This document shows positions 55,429-63,981 of a stretch of 64,000 nucleotides of DNA, piece after piece (position 1 is the first letter of the stretch; every line of letters starts with the position of its first letter). Origin of the DNA: a virus; the IMG/VR virus record IMGVR_UViG_3300033145_001047, positions 22,168-86,167 of that record. One strand, given 5' to 3'. Under the pieces are notes generated by a model. The model made no database searches. It was not told the origin of the DNA and saw only the letters and a program-made list of their open reading frames with translations. The position numbers and the translations under genes are program-made.

Positions 55429-56141
55429 CAGCTAATCAGCCCTGTCGTTTTCACTTCATCGTGACAGATATTGCAAACTGTCAGTCCATTACTGACGTCC
55501 CAAAACTCGGGCCATTCATGTAATGCTAATTGCAGCAAAGCCTCTTTATCGTCACTGGGGCTGAGATAATTGTAGTGACATAGAAACTCTGATATCAAAA
55601 CACTAAACGATTTTCTGCGGTGGTGGGCTTCCAGGTTCCCACCCTTATCATCACCACAAATCGTGCATCTATAATTATCACGACTGTAAACACGCTCACG
55701 CCATTCCCGATAGAGCCCGCTGTTTCTAATCATTCCTCGTAGTGGCGTTCTGCCATCAATGTATCGTGGGCTATCTTTGCCACCACTTTTCAATCTTCCC
55801 TCTTTGTAAGCCAGCCTGACTCCTTCGCTAACCTTCTTATTCCAATGGATTGTTCGTCCAGTAAGAGTCTCCGACAATTTATGTCTTGCTTGTGGTGAAT
55901 TCATCGGATTTAATTCTCCTCTTACAGTCATGCAGTAACTACAGGAACAATCATTCTTATGTAGATGCAGTCCGTAATCATTCTTTCTGTCTATAGACCA
56001 TTTCTTCTTTGTCTCTTCAGAGTGTCTTTTCCCTTTGAATCCATTGTTGAACTTTCCCTGCCATTTATTCTGGCATAATCTTGAACAATAGACTCTATGA
56101 GTACTATCCAAGACACCATTACAATATTTGCAGTGTTTCAT
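55428..56141 (-). CDS. HNH homing endonuclease with NUMOD3 motifs
   Basis: 237 residues from ATG 56141 (ATGA overlap with the gpL-like gene). MKHCKYCNGVLDSTHRVYCS is a zinc knuckle; NNGFKGKRHSEETKKKWS and RHKLSETLTG...KVSEGVRLAYKEG are NUMOD3-type DNA-binding repeats; the nuclease core is CTICGDDKGGNLEAHHRRKS, then NGLTVCNICHDEV. The gene is clearly AT-richer than both neighbours, which fits a free-standing homing gene inserted among tail genes. Confidence 0.85.
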   Translation of the reverse strand: MKHCKYCNGVLDSTHRVYCSRLCQNKWQGKFNNGFKGKRHSEETKKKWSIDRKNDYGLHLHKNDCSCSYCMTVRGELNPMNSPQARHKLSETLTGRTIHWNKKVSEGVRLAYKEGRLKSGGKDSPRYIDGRTPLRGMIRNSGLYREWRERVYSRDNYRCTICGDDKGGNLEAHHRRKSFSVLISEFLCHYNYLSPSDDKEALLQLALHEWPEFWDVSNGLTVCNICHDEVKTTGLIS

Positions 56142-56752
56142 CGTATTAGCAATCGTTTCATCGGGATTCCGGGGAAACCTCCGTATCGTTCGGCGTTGTT
56201 CAACTCTCGGCATCTCTGCAGCGTCTTGTTACACGTCGACTCCGCGCCAGCGTATCCGCAGTCCGTCCCCTGGAACTGGAACAGACAGTACCCCCGGAAG
56301 AACGTCCGCCTCGGCAGCTTGATATCGAGCACGTCGAGCGAAGGGGCCAGCGTCAGCTCGACACCCGCTTGGTTTGAGCTGGAGTCTTCGACGTAGAACG
56401 TGTCCTCCATGTAGCAGTTCGGGTTCCCTATCTCGTCGTACCACACTAGCCTTATGACGATCTTCTTCTGACGAAGGCCGTCGTAGTTTTCGAGGTAGGC
56501 TTGAATCTCCCGCGACACGTTGCCGAGCCGCATCGTCACCATGTCGACGCGACCGGCGAGTCCTTCCTTGATAACGTCGTGGCTGACAGTGAAGGGAGTG
56601 TACGTCACGCCGTCGAAGTTGACGGTCGTCGGCCAGCTCGTGTACCTGAGCCACAGGTTGCTCACGGCGTCGTACTGTATCGAGTACAGGAGAATCGGCC
56701 TTATCGTTTCCGCGTTCTTCTGCGCTTTGAACGCATCTATGACGGTCTTCAT
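56138..56752 (-). CDS. Lambda gpL-like minor tail protein with Fe-S Cys motif
   Basis: 204 residues. The N-terminal part has strands typical of the gpL/DUF2163 type (VNFDGVTYTPFTVSHDVIKE). The C-terminal block CLFQFQGTDCGYAGAESTCN, KTLQRCRELNNAERYGGFPG supplies the four Cys that bind a 4Fe-4S cluster in lambda gpL. It initiates tail tip assembly with the J-like protein. Overlaps the HNH gene at ATGA; the last codons (MKRLLIR) run into that overlap. Confidence 0.85.
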   Translation of the reverse strand: MKTVIDAFKAQKNAETIRPILLYSIQYDAVSNLWLRYTSWPTTVNFDGVTYTPFTVSHDVIKEGLAGRVDMVTMRLGNVSREIQAYLENYDGLRQKKIVIRLVWYDEIGNPNCYMEDTFYVEDSSSNQAGVELTLAPSLDVLDIKLPRRTFFRGYCLFQFQGTDCGYAGAESTCNKTLQRCRELNNAERYGGFPGIPMKRLLIR

Positions 56753-56753
56753 T

Positions 56754-58298
56754 TTAGAATACCTCTAGAATTACCACGCTACCGAAGTAAGCGTTAAAGT
56801 ATCGCCTCTCCAGGTCGAAGCTGTCCTCCTCGAACCTCACGGTCCTTGTGATTCCGTCTATCGGATTCGTGAACTCGAACGTATCCAGGGGTCCACTCTT
56901 CGACTCGTAGAAGTCGCGCACATTCTCGGCCTCCGCCTTTCCCATGACGGGGAACGTGATGGTGAACTTCTTCCTGGACCGCCCCCACTTGTCTCGCCGC
57001 TGCTCGACACCGTTCTCGAACTGAGAGACCATGATGCTCCGAATCGTCTGCTCGATGAATGGATACCCTCGGAGGATATCGTTGAAGGCCGCGTCAATTC
57101 CCGCAGCTCTCGCCTCTCCGACCAGGACGTACTCGTTGACCTCCAGGTGAATCACCAGGTCGAGCAGCTCGACGTCCTCCGTGGCGGTGATATCCTCCGA
57201 GACCTCGACGTCTATCCTGGTGTCGAACACGTTCGTGTACTCGGTAACCGTGATCTCGTCATAGACGTCCGGCTCCAGGGTCCCCGGCCCGGCGGTCAGG
57301 TCCTCCACGACGGTCACCGCGTCGAACACATCGACCTCGACGACCTCGTCATGTGTATTGATATTCTCGACCACTGCAACATCGTCGTATACATCGACTT
57401 CCAGCTCAAGGTCGGACGTCGAGGCGTACTCCGTGATCGTCACCACGTCGAACACCGACAGGTCGATATCGAGGTCGAGGATGGTCACCGACTCCGCGAC
57501 GGTGACATCCTCCGCCCCCGACAGTTCGATCACCAGGTCGTTCGTCGAGGCGTACTCTGTAACGATTACGTCCTCCGACGCTTCCAGGTTGAATTCGGCC
57601 ATGCTGACCGTCAGAGACTCATCGACGTCAAGGACGTCTATGATGTGGAAGTAGGCGAACAGTTCAGGGAGGAGGATCACCGGAGCCTCTGAAATTGCCA
57701 CGGCCTCGACCACCACTCCCATCTCTATCATGAGGTCGTTCAGGAGCCCGACATCAGTCACCAGGAAGGTCTCGTGCACGTCGATCTCTACCGGCAGCTC
57801 TATCTCAAAGTCCTCGACCAGTGCCACATCTTCCGAACCATCCAGCTCGACAATCGGGTCAAGGACGTCCGGGCTCTCCGTCGCTTCGATCTCGTCGTTG
57901 ACGGATATCAGGAGGATATCGAGCACGATCTCGGGGACCTCGGCCAGCACGACGTAGTCGATTATCCCGAGATAGGCCACGATGTCGAGGTTGAACTCCG
58001 TCGACTCTTGCACCGTCAGCGTCTCGGCCACCACTCCGACCTCGATCACCAGGTCGTTCAGTATCGAGACATCGGTCACGAGGAGGTCCTGGTATATGTC
58101 GATGTCCAGCGGGAGGTCGAGCTGCAGGTCCTCAGTCAGGGACAGGTCCTCCGAGACCTCAAGTTCGACGACCGGGTCGTGGACGGTAACCGACTCCTCA
58201 GTCGTGATAGCTTCCGCCACGGAGATGTTCAACACGTCGAGGAGCATGTCCGCGTCTTCCTGGGTGCATACACACTGATATACTGAGAAGTCGGCCAT
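56754..58298 (-). CDS. Repeat-rich tail protein with gpM/DUF2460-like C-terminus
   Basis: 514 residues. Residues 20-410 are acidic Val/Asp/Glu repeats. A 106-residue unit is duplicated (residues 25-130 and 131-236; both contain LVTDV, LNDL, IE.GVV and IID). From about 240 come seven shorter units near 21 residues of the form LxLxVxVyDdVtVtEyxxxxD. The C-terminal 110 residues (RDKWGRSRKKFTITFPVMGK, FYESKSGPLDTFEFTNPIDG) look like the distal-tail/gpM-type domain. Follows the tape measure gene, so it is probably the distal tail component with an added stalk. Confidence 0.72.
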   Translation of the reverse strand: MADFSVYQCVCTQEDADMLLDVLNISVAEAITTEESVTVHDPVVELEVSEDLSLTEDLQLDLPLDIDIYQDLLVTDVSILNDLVIEVGVVAETLTVQESTEFNLDIVAYLGIIDYVVLAEVPEIVLDILLISVNDEIEATESPDVLDPIVELDGSEDVALVEDFEIELPVEIDVHETFLVTDVGLLNDLMIEMGVVVEAVAISEAPVILLPELFAYFHIIDVLDVDESLTVSMAEFNLEASEDVIVTEYASTNDLVIELSGAEDVTVAESVTILDLDIDLSVFDVVTITEYASTSDLELEVDVYDDVAVVENINTHDEVVEVDVFDAVTVVEDLTAGPGTLEPDVYDEITVTEYTNVFDTRIDVEVSEDITATEDVELLDLVIHLEVNEYVLVGEARAAGIDAAFNDILRGYPFIEQTIRSIMVSQFENGVEQRRDKWGRSRKKFTITFPVMGKAEAENVRDFYESKSGPLDTFEFTNPIDGITRTVRFEEDSFDLERRYFNAYFGSVVILEVF

Positions 58299-60889
58299 TA
58301 TCTGCTCACCCCCTTGACCACTCTCCGCGTGACTCCTCGCTTGATTATGTCCGCGTTTATCGTGTTAATAATCAAGTTCTTATCCAGCAGCCCGTTCACC
58401 ATGCTCGGGTCGATCACGTTCACGATAGTGACCTCTCCGCTCCCACCCTGTCCTTCGTTCTTTCCCCTTGGCGTCACCGATTCGCCTCGGTGCAACTGGT
58501 ACATGCCGGTCTCGGGGACGAACGGGGTCCCGCGCTGCAGTGTCCCCAGTCCGGTCGGCCACTCCGACGTCATGCTCCCGAACCCGGAGGAGGAGAACGT
58601 CGTGTCGTCGTCAGTAGACGCGCCGTGCAGTGAGCCACTGGTCGCACTCGCTGCCGACCGTACTGAACTCGCCGTCGACAGAACAGTCGAGGCCGCACTC
58701 CGAGGAGTAGAGCGGAGGAACTTGCTCCCGCCGCCCTCGCCAGCCTTCGACACTAGCATCCCGTGCTGTCTCTGCAGTGCAGCAGTCTCTCCATCTATTG
58801 CGGACGTGTTCGCCCGTCGCGCCTTCGCCACCGCTGAGGTCGCGTCCGCCGACGTTTTCGTCAGGTCGGTTAGTTCCTTGAGTTTTCTAGTATATGAGTC
58901 CTGGGACTCCACTCCATCTTCGAGTCGCTTCTTGAGAATCTCCTGGGCCTTCGAGAACGCCTCGGAGCTGAGAGCCGCCTCGTTCATCTTCTTGTTGAGA
59001 ATCCCCTGAGCCTTGCTGCCTATGTCGATCTCTTTCGTCTTCTGCTTGTCGGCCTCTATCGTCTTGTACTTCGCCTTGAGTTCGTTCTCAAGAGCCATCG
59101 ACTCGTCGGCGTACTGGTTCAGCCGGTCGATGGTCATGTTCCGGAGTTTCTTCCCCTGGGCTTCGTCCATCTCGCCGGTCTTTATCCGGGCCTCGATCTC
59201 CTCCCGGTACTTCTGCTCTTTTTCTATTTTCGTATTCAGCAGCTCGATTCGTTTCTTGTCTTCCTCGCTGACACCCTGGAGCGACTTGGCGTACTCGTTG
59301 TTCGCATCGACCAGGCGCTTCGTGTTGGCCTTTTGCTGTTGCGTTCTCTCCGCCGTCGCCGCCGCCAGGTCGTTCTCCGCCTTGCGCCAGTAGTACAGCG
59401 CCTCGGCAATCTTGTATATTGCAGTGACTCCGATTGCGATAGTTGCAATCAGTGCGCCCAAAGTCACACCGAGCACGGCAGCACTCGCTCCGGCTCCGAC
59501 CGTGGCCGGAACGATTGCCGTAATAGCTGCCAGGAGACCACCGCCCCCGAATATCGCCCCGGCGATTGCGGTGATAGCGGGCCACAACGCTCCGAGGGCG
59601 AAGACAAGCTGCCCGGCCACTATAAGGAACGCCCCGCCAGCTACTCCCCCCGCGCCGATTCCTGCGGTCCACCTCACTATCCCCTCGGCGAGTTCCTTGT
59701 TCTCCTCAATCCAGTCCCTAATGCCCACCGTCATTGCCGGGATTATCTCGGTGCCGAGTTCCTTCATCAGCGGGACCAGCGGCATTATCACCGCGTCCTT
59801 CAATTCCCGGAGGCTTTCCTTCGAATGTCCGTACGCCGCCGTCAGCCGGTCCTGTTGTATAGCGAAGTTCTCGTCGACGATACCTGCCCTGGTCTTGAGT
59901 TCTATGGCCGTCTGCATGACGCCGTTCAGGTCGTTCGTGATAGCGGCGAGGCCCTTCGACGCCCGGATGTTCGGTATGAGTTTCGACGCTCTCTCCGCCT
60001 CGACCTCCCCGAGCTTCCCCATTATCTCTATCAGTTTGCCCTGCGCGACGGCTTGCTGCGGGGTCAGGCCGTACCATTCCTTCATCTGGTCTATTAGGTC
60101 TTCGGTCGGACTCTTGAGAGCGTTCAGGATAGCGTTCATGGATGTCGACGCTACGTTCACGTTTCCTATGCCGAGCGTCATTTTTGCGAACGCCGCCATA
60201 GCGTCTTCTGCGGTGACACCCATTTCCTTCGCCGTCGGGATGAACATACCCGATGTCGCGGCCAGCTCCGCGACGCTTGCCCGTGCTTTCACCTGGGTCT
60301 TGAACAGGAGGTCCGCTGCATCCGACGCGCCGTTCAGCGTGTCGCCGTAGTTCTCCATGAGGGTCAGGAGGCCAGCGGTCGAATCGCCGAGCCCCGCGCC
60401 ACCGGCCTCGGCCAGCTTCACCGCCGCCTCGAATATCCCCATAGCTTCGGAGGTGGTGTCTGTTGCAGACTTGACATCGAAGAACGCCTTGACCATATCG
60501 TTCCGGGAGACGCCGGTGGTGACGGCCAGGCTCCGTATCTGTTCCTCGATAGCGGCCATTGCTTGCTCGTCGCCGCCGAGGAGTATCTCTATATTCTTGA
60601 GGCCGTCCTCGAACGAGGCGAAGTCCTTGAGCATGAGGCCGTACGCGCCGGTGATTGCAGCCCCCGCCGTGGCCATGCTTCGGCCAGCTCCGGACATGGC
60701 CGTCCCCGCGCCCTTGAGAGACCCACTGATACGGCTCGACATCTCGGCGAAGGACCGACCGATAGCTGAGGCGTGTTTCCCCGCATCCTGAGCGAACGTC
60801 CTGATTTTCCCGGTTCCGCTTCCTAGCTTATTCGATAGGTCGCGGATGTCCCCGGTGATTTTCAGGTTCATTGCATCGAAGTCCGGCAC
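58298..60889 (-). CDS. Tape measure protein
   Basis: 863 residues. The early part has KHASAIGRSFAEMSSRISGS, AMSGAGRSMATAGAAITGAY and VTTGVSRNDMVKAFFDVKSA, typical of the phage tail tape measure core. A hydrophobic region of several helices spans about 400-500 (GAFLIVAGQLVFALGALWPA), followed by long coiled coils. It sets tail length; by the usual rule of about 0.15 nm per residue a tail near 130 nm is inferred. Overlaps the upstream chaperone frame by 62 bases. Confidence 0.92.
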   Translation of the reverse strand: MPDFDAMNLKITGDIRDLSNKLGSGTGKIRTFAQDAGKHASAIGRSFAEMSSRISGSLKGAGTAMSGAGRSMATAGAAITGAYGLMLKDFASFEDGLKNIEILLGGDEQAMAAIEEQIRSLAVTTGVSRNDMVKAFFDVKSATDTTSEAMGIFEAAVKLAEAGGAGLGDSTAGLLTLMENYGDTLNGASDAADLLFKTQVKARASVAELAATSGMFIPTAKEMGVTAEDAMAAFAKMTLGIGNVNVASTSMNAILNALKSPTEDLIDQMKEWYGLTPQQAVAQGKLIEIMGKLGEVEAERASKLIPNIRASKGLAAITNDLNGVMQTAIELKTRAGIVDENFAIQQDRLTAAYGHSKESLRELKDAVIMPLVPLMKELGTEIIPAMTVGIRDWIEENKELAEGIVRWTAGIGAGGVAGGAFLIVAGQLVFALGALWPAITAIAGAIFGGGGLLAAITAIVPATVGAGASAAVLGVTLGALIATIAIGVTAIYKIAEALYYWRKAENDLAAATAERTQQQKANTKRLVDANNEYAKSLQGVSEEDKKRIELLNTKIEKEQKYREEIEARIKTGEMDEAQGKKLRNMTIDRLNQYADESMALENELKAKYKTIEADKQKTKEIDIGSKAQGILNKKMNEAALSSEAFSKAQEILKKRLEDGVESQDSYTRKLKELTDLTKTSADATSAVAKARRANTSAIDGETAALQRQHGMLVSKAGEGGGSKFLRSTPRSAASTVLSTASSVRSAASATSGSLHGASTDDDTTFSSSGFGSMTSEWPTGLGTLQRGTPFVPETGMYQLHRGESVTPRGKNEGQGGSGEVTIVNVIDPSMVNGLLDKNLIINTINADIIKRGVTRRVVKGVSR

Positions 60890-61145
60890 GTTCTGCTTCC
60901 TCCCGAGTTAGGACCTTCCTGTCAATCTTGTATTCCGCGAACCTCTTGTCCGCCTGGTCCTCGGGCACCGGAGGAGCCTGTCTCACCTGGTGCCCTACGT
61001 GCATCACTGCTTCGTTGAACATGTACTCCCACACGCTCAAGTCCTGCAGTATCTCGGTCGGCAGCTTTCCATAACGCGCCGCCATGAAATCTATCGTGGC
61101 CACCAGGCCGCGATTCTTAAAGAACGCCTCAAAGTCCTGAGACAT
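60828..61145 (-). CDS. Tail assembly chaperone, second part (T-like)
   Basis: 105 residues, MSQDFEAFFKNRGLVATIDF onward, mostly helical (ILQDLSVWEYMFNEAVMHVG). It lies between the G-like chaperone and the tape measure gene, where lambda has gpT. Its ATG is in the same reading frame as the upstream gene, four codons after that gene's UGA, so a fused form by stop readthrough is possible. Confidence 0.75.
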   Translation of the reverse strand: MSQDFEAFFKNRGLVATIDFMAARYGKLPTEILQDLSVWEYMFNEAVMHVGHQVRQAPPVPEDQADKRFAEYKIDRKVLTREEAERAGLRCNEPENHRGHPRPIE

Positions 61146-61157
61146 AATTTCCGCTTT

Positions 61158-61634
61158 TCAGCTTGGTATTCTGCCGGACACCACTCCTATCAGGAAGGAC
61201 TGGTCCTCTTTCTCCAGCTCCCCGTACAACAGGTGCGTGTCCCTCTTCCCTTCTTCGTAGACCATAGCAACCGGAGGGTTGACGATTCCTTTCTCGACCG
61301 TGACCTGGAGGAACTTCCCGAACAGCTCGAAGTTTTCCTTCGCCTCTTTGCTCTCCGTGTCCTCGATCTTGCCCTCGACAAGTTCGCCTATGAATTTGAA
61401 GAACTCGTTCGGGATGTCATTCATGCCTTCGCCGATGTAGTCCAAAGGCGTCAGCCGCTTAATCTCGAACATGAGGCCCGACGGTGCGACCACCTTCCGG
61501 ACCTGTGCCATATTGCGCCGGTACTCTTCGACGCTCGTCACCTTCTTCACTTCCTCGACGGGAGCCTCGGCTACCTTCGGCTCCTCGACTGCTTCTTCCG
61601 TTTTCGTCTCGTCGTTCTCTTGAGACATCGTCAA
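61158..61634 (-). CDS. Tail assembly chaperone, first part (G-like)
   Basis: 158 residues. Acidic N-terminus (MTMSQENDETKTEEAVEEPK), then VAPSGLMFEIKRLTPLDYIG, a pattern of siphophage tail chaperones (gpG). It ends SGRIPS-UGA with the next frame starting in phase. Chaperones of this kind bind the tape measure and recruit tail tube subunits. Confidence 0.8.
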   Translation of the reverse strand: MTMSQENDETKTEEAVEEPKVAEAPVEEVKKVTSVEEYRRNMAQVRKVVAPSGLMFEIKRLTPLDYIGEGMNDIPNEFFKFIGELVEGKIEDTESKEAKENFELFGKFLQVTVEKGIVNPPVAMVYEEGKRDTHLLYGELEKEDQSFLIGVVSGRIPS

Positions 61635-61658
61635 CCCTCCTAGTTTTTTCCTCTCCGC

Positions 61659-62174
61659 TTATTCGGAGATTATATCCACGATTGAACCGTACTCTTTCCC
61701 GGCGTCCTTCGTCGTGTCCGGCAATATCCGGAACGTCGCGGGTACGACAGTCAGAGCATCTTTCTGGTGGACGAGTTCTCCACTCTCCCACATGACCGCC
61801 TTGTAGACGGTATAGATACGGTCGTATCCCTCGGGGGACACGCCACGGAACTCCAGCGTGTGCTCTACCACGTCTTCGTTCATTCCCCAGTCCAGGGTTC
61901 TCGTCCCGGCCTGTACGTCTTCAACGACGTCTCCGGTCTGCTCCCAAATAATCTTGAGATTTTCCAGGGTCGCTTCCGCTATGTTCGTCCTTACCTCGAA
62001 GGACTCCCGAATCTTGTGAACGCGAACCGGCGCGTACGACTGGTCCACTTCCACATCCATCCTGTCCGCCGTCTTCACGATGGTCACGCCTCCCGACGTG
62101 TAACCCATACTCGAAGAGTCGATGGACAGCAGACCTACACCTATGAGAACATTCTGCGGGTCATAATCTGGCAT
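61659..62174 (-). CDS. Major tail (tube) protein
   Basis: 171 residues. MPDYDPQNVLIGVGLLSIDS starts a beta-rich fold typical of tail tube subunits; further blocks are YAPVRVHKIRESFEVRTNIA and EFRGVSPEGYDRIYTVYKAV. Located between tail terminator and tail chaperones, as in other siphophages. Confidence 0.85.
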   Translation of the reverse strand: MPDYDPQNVLIGVGLLSIDSSSMGYTSGGVTIVKTADRMDVEVDQSYAPVRVHKIRESFEVRTNIAEATLENLKIIWEQTGDVVEDVQAGTRTLDWGMNEDVVEHTLEFRGVSPEGYDRIYTVYKAVMWESGELVHQKDALTVVPATFRILPDTTKDAGKEYGSIVDIISE

Positions 62175-62194
62175 CTAAAATTCACCCCCCTCCA

Positions 62195-62614
62195 TTATTC
62201 ATCATTCCGTGCTACGACCATGAACCTGACGACTCTCTCGTATGTTTCGAGGTCGTTGTTCCAGTACAAGGCCAGCAAGTCACCCTGGTATCTGCAGTCG
62301 TAGCAGTGCAGCTTCCCGGTGACCGACAGGTCGGCCTCGTCCAGTAACGTCACGACTCGCTCGATCATATCATCGACGCGAAGGTCGTCCTCTCTATCGT
62401 ATGCCCTGACTATCAGGGGTATGTCTCGAATCTTCGACGTGAAGTCCGTCTTCACCATTTCGTCCTGGGAGTAGAACACGACCAGGCTCTTCCACTTCCC
62501 GCTCGTGTCGTAGCCGCGCTTGATCGTCTTGTTCTTCTCCGTGTACCGGGCCAGTTCTTTCAGCTCCGCGTCGCCCCGGAGGATGTTCGCCGTCGCTTTC
62601 AGTAGTTCCTTCAT
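62195..62614 (-). CDS. Tail terminator/completion protein
   Basis: 139 residues. SLVVFYSQDEMVKTDFTSKI, VDDMIERVVTLLDEADLSVT and LETYERVVRFMVVARNDE fit the gpU/DUF3168-like fold that caps the tail tube. Position between the gp10-like gene and the major tail protein supports the call. Confidence 0.75.
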   Translation of the reverse strand: MKELLKATANILRGDAELKELARYTEKNKTIKRGYDTSGKWKSLVVFYSQDEMVKTDFTSKIRDIPLIVRAYDREDDLRVDDMIERVVTLLDEADLSVTGKLHCYDCRYQGDLLALYWNNDLETYERVVRFMVVARNDE

Positions 62615-62985
62615 ACGAGTGACCTCAGCACAGCGTTCACCTGGGAGACAATGTACAGAATGACCTCGCTCTTCTTCTGCATATACGCCGGTTGCAGGTA
62701 GCCGCCGTCCGGGAGGGCCTCGATGAACGGCCCGTACGGGACGTCGGTCCCGATAACTCCCTCGATCTCATACAGCCCGACCATTCCGGCCTTGCTCTTG
62801 ACGTTCCGCCGGAGGTTTCCGGTCTTCACGTGCTTCTTCTCCGTGAGAATCTCCTGAGCCCTTTCTGCTATGATCGAGGTCCCCCTGAACATGGAAGCCT
62901 TGAGAGAGTCGCGGACGCTGACCCTGGTCAGCTCGAAGATGCTGATAGTCTTCTTCGTCCCCTCGACCTCCATCGTGAACTTCAA
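62611..62985 (-). CDS. HK97 gp10-like neck/tail protein
   Basis: 124 residues. HVKTGNLRRNVKSKAGM, then VIGTDVPYGPFIEALPDGGY, LQPAYMQKKSE is the diagnostic HK97-gp10 pattern (K-T-G-x-L-R...V-x-Y-A/G). ATGA overlap with the next gene. Role in head-tail joining. Confidence 0.85.
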   Translation of the reverse strand: MKFTMEVEGTKKTISIFELTRVSVRDSLKASMFRGTSIIAERAQEILTEKKHVKTGNLRRNVKSKAGMVGLYEIEGVIGTDVPYGPFIEALPDGGYLQPAYMQKKSEVILYIVSQVNAVLRSLV

Positions 62986-63338
62986 TTATCTATCCTCCGG
63001 ACCATTCCCTCGATGTGGTGCGGCATTCGTCCCTTGTGTACCGGGTTCAGGTCGAGCACCAGGTAGACGTCCCGCGTCGTCTCTTCCCTCAGCTTGTCAC
63101 CCACAGCTATGTCGGCGTCGACGGCACAGAACATACGGTGCGAGGGAGTGTACGATTTCCCGGAGAACAGAATCTCCAGGCGACCGACGCCTACCCCCTG
63201 GAACGTCGATATCCTGACGGGGACCTTCCATTCCTTCTTCTCCCGGCTCCGGGTGCTTCCCCCGTAGTCGTCGTCCTCCGACGTCTCACGGAGCACCGTC
63301 ACCGAGTGACTCCAGAATTTGTTCAGTCTCTCGCTCAT
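62982..63338 (-). CDS. Head closure/head-tail joining protein
   Basis: 118 residues, MSERLNKFWSHSVTVLRETS onward, a beta-barrel of the SPP1 gp16/HK97 gp7-like joining family (DKLREETTRDVYLVLDLNPV, then HKGRMPHHIEGMVRRI). Position after the connector supports the role. Confidence 0.78.
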   Translation of the reverse strand: MSERLNKFWSHSVTVLRETSEDDDYGGSTRSREKKEWKVPVRISTFQGVGVGRLEILFSGKSYTPSHRMFCAVDADIAVGDKLREETTRDVYLVLDLNPVHKGRMPHHIEGMVRRIDN

Positions 63339-63339
63339 G

Positions 63340-63981
63340 TTATCGACTCAGCCCTAGCCCCACCTGTTCCGCGTAGTTCTGCACAATCGTGTCCAGCTCC
63401 TCGTCGTTAATGATGTAGCTCTTGAGTTCCCGCGCCTGGTAGCTGTAGTCTCCCATCTTCTCCGACTGCATTGATTTCAACATCTCGCCGTCGTTCATAA
63501 TGCGCTGAATCAATCGGCCCTGCAGATAGATTATCGGCTTCGGGACTGCCGTGAATCCCCACACCCCGAGGACTGCGACGTTCGCCACTCCCTTCGGGAA
63601 GGTGCCGGGCTGCGCTATCACACGGGCCGAGAGGTTGTATCCCCAGTCCTTCCACTGAATCCACCGCTCCTCCACCGCGAACGCCGTCGGCTCGTACTCG
63701 TCGTACGACGTCTCGGTCGAATACAGCCTGACGCTGCTCAGAGAGACCAGCCGCTCGTTGAGCATGAGGGTATCGTGTCCGCTGCCGTTCAGCTCCCGCG
63801 TCGCCGGGCTCTCCTCGGTGCCGTCGCTCTCGAAGTTCTTCTCACAGAGTTCGTCTATGAGTTCCTTCGTCATGTCCTGCAGGAATTCCAGGTACTTGTT
63901 GTCGTCGTCGCCACCCACCAGGTTGAACGGCGGCTCGGCCAACTGTTCCCGCGTTATATACACGTCACCCACTTCGTCCAC
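63340..63981 (-). CDS. Head-tail connector (gp6-like adaptor)
   Basis: 213 residues from GTG 63981 (AGGAGG upstream). Helical start (LAEPPFNLVGGDDDNKYLEF, LQDMTKELIDELCEKNF), central strands and C-terminal helix (IINDEELDTIVQNYAEQVGL) match connector adaptors that bind under the portal. It is the rightmost complete gene; the capsid gene would be expected just beyond the edge. Confidence 0.75.
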   Translation of the reverse strand: MDEVGDVYITREQLAEPPFNLVGGDDDNKYLEFLQDMTKELIDELCEKNFESDGTEESPATRELNGSGHDTLMLNERLVSLSSVRLYSTETSYDEYEPTAFAVEERWIQWKDWGYNLSARVIAQPGTFPKGVANVAVLGVWGFTAVPKPIIYLQGRLIQRIMNDGEMLKSMQSEKMGDYSYQARELKSYIINDEELDTIVQNYAEQVGLGLSR

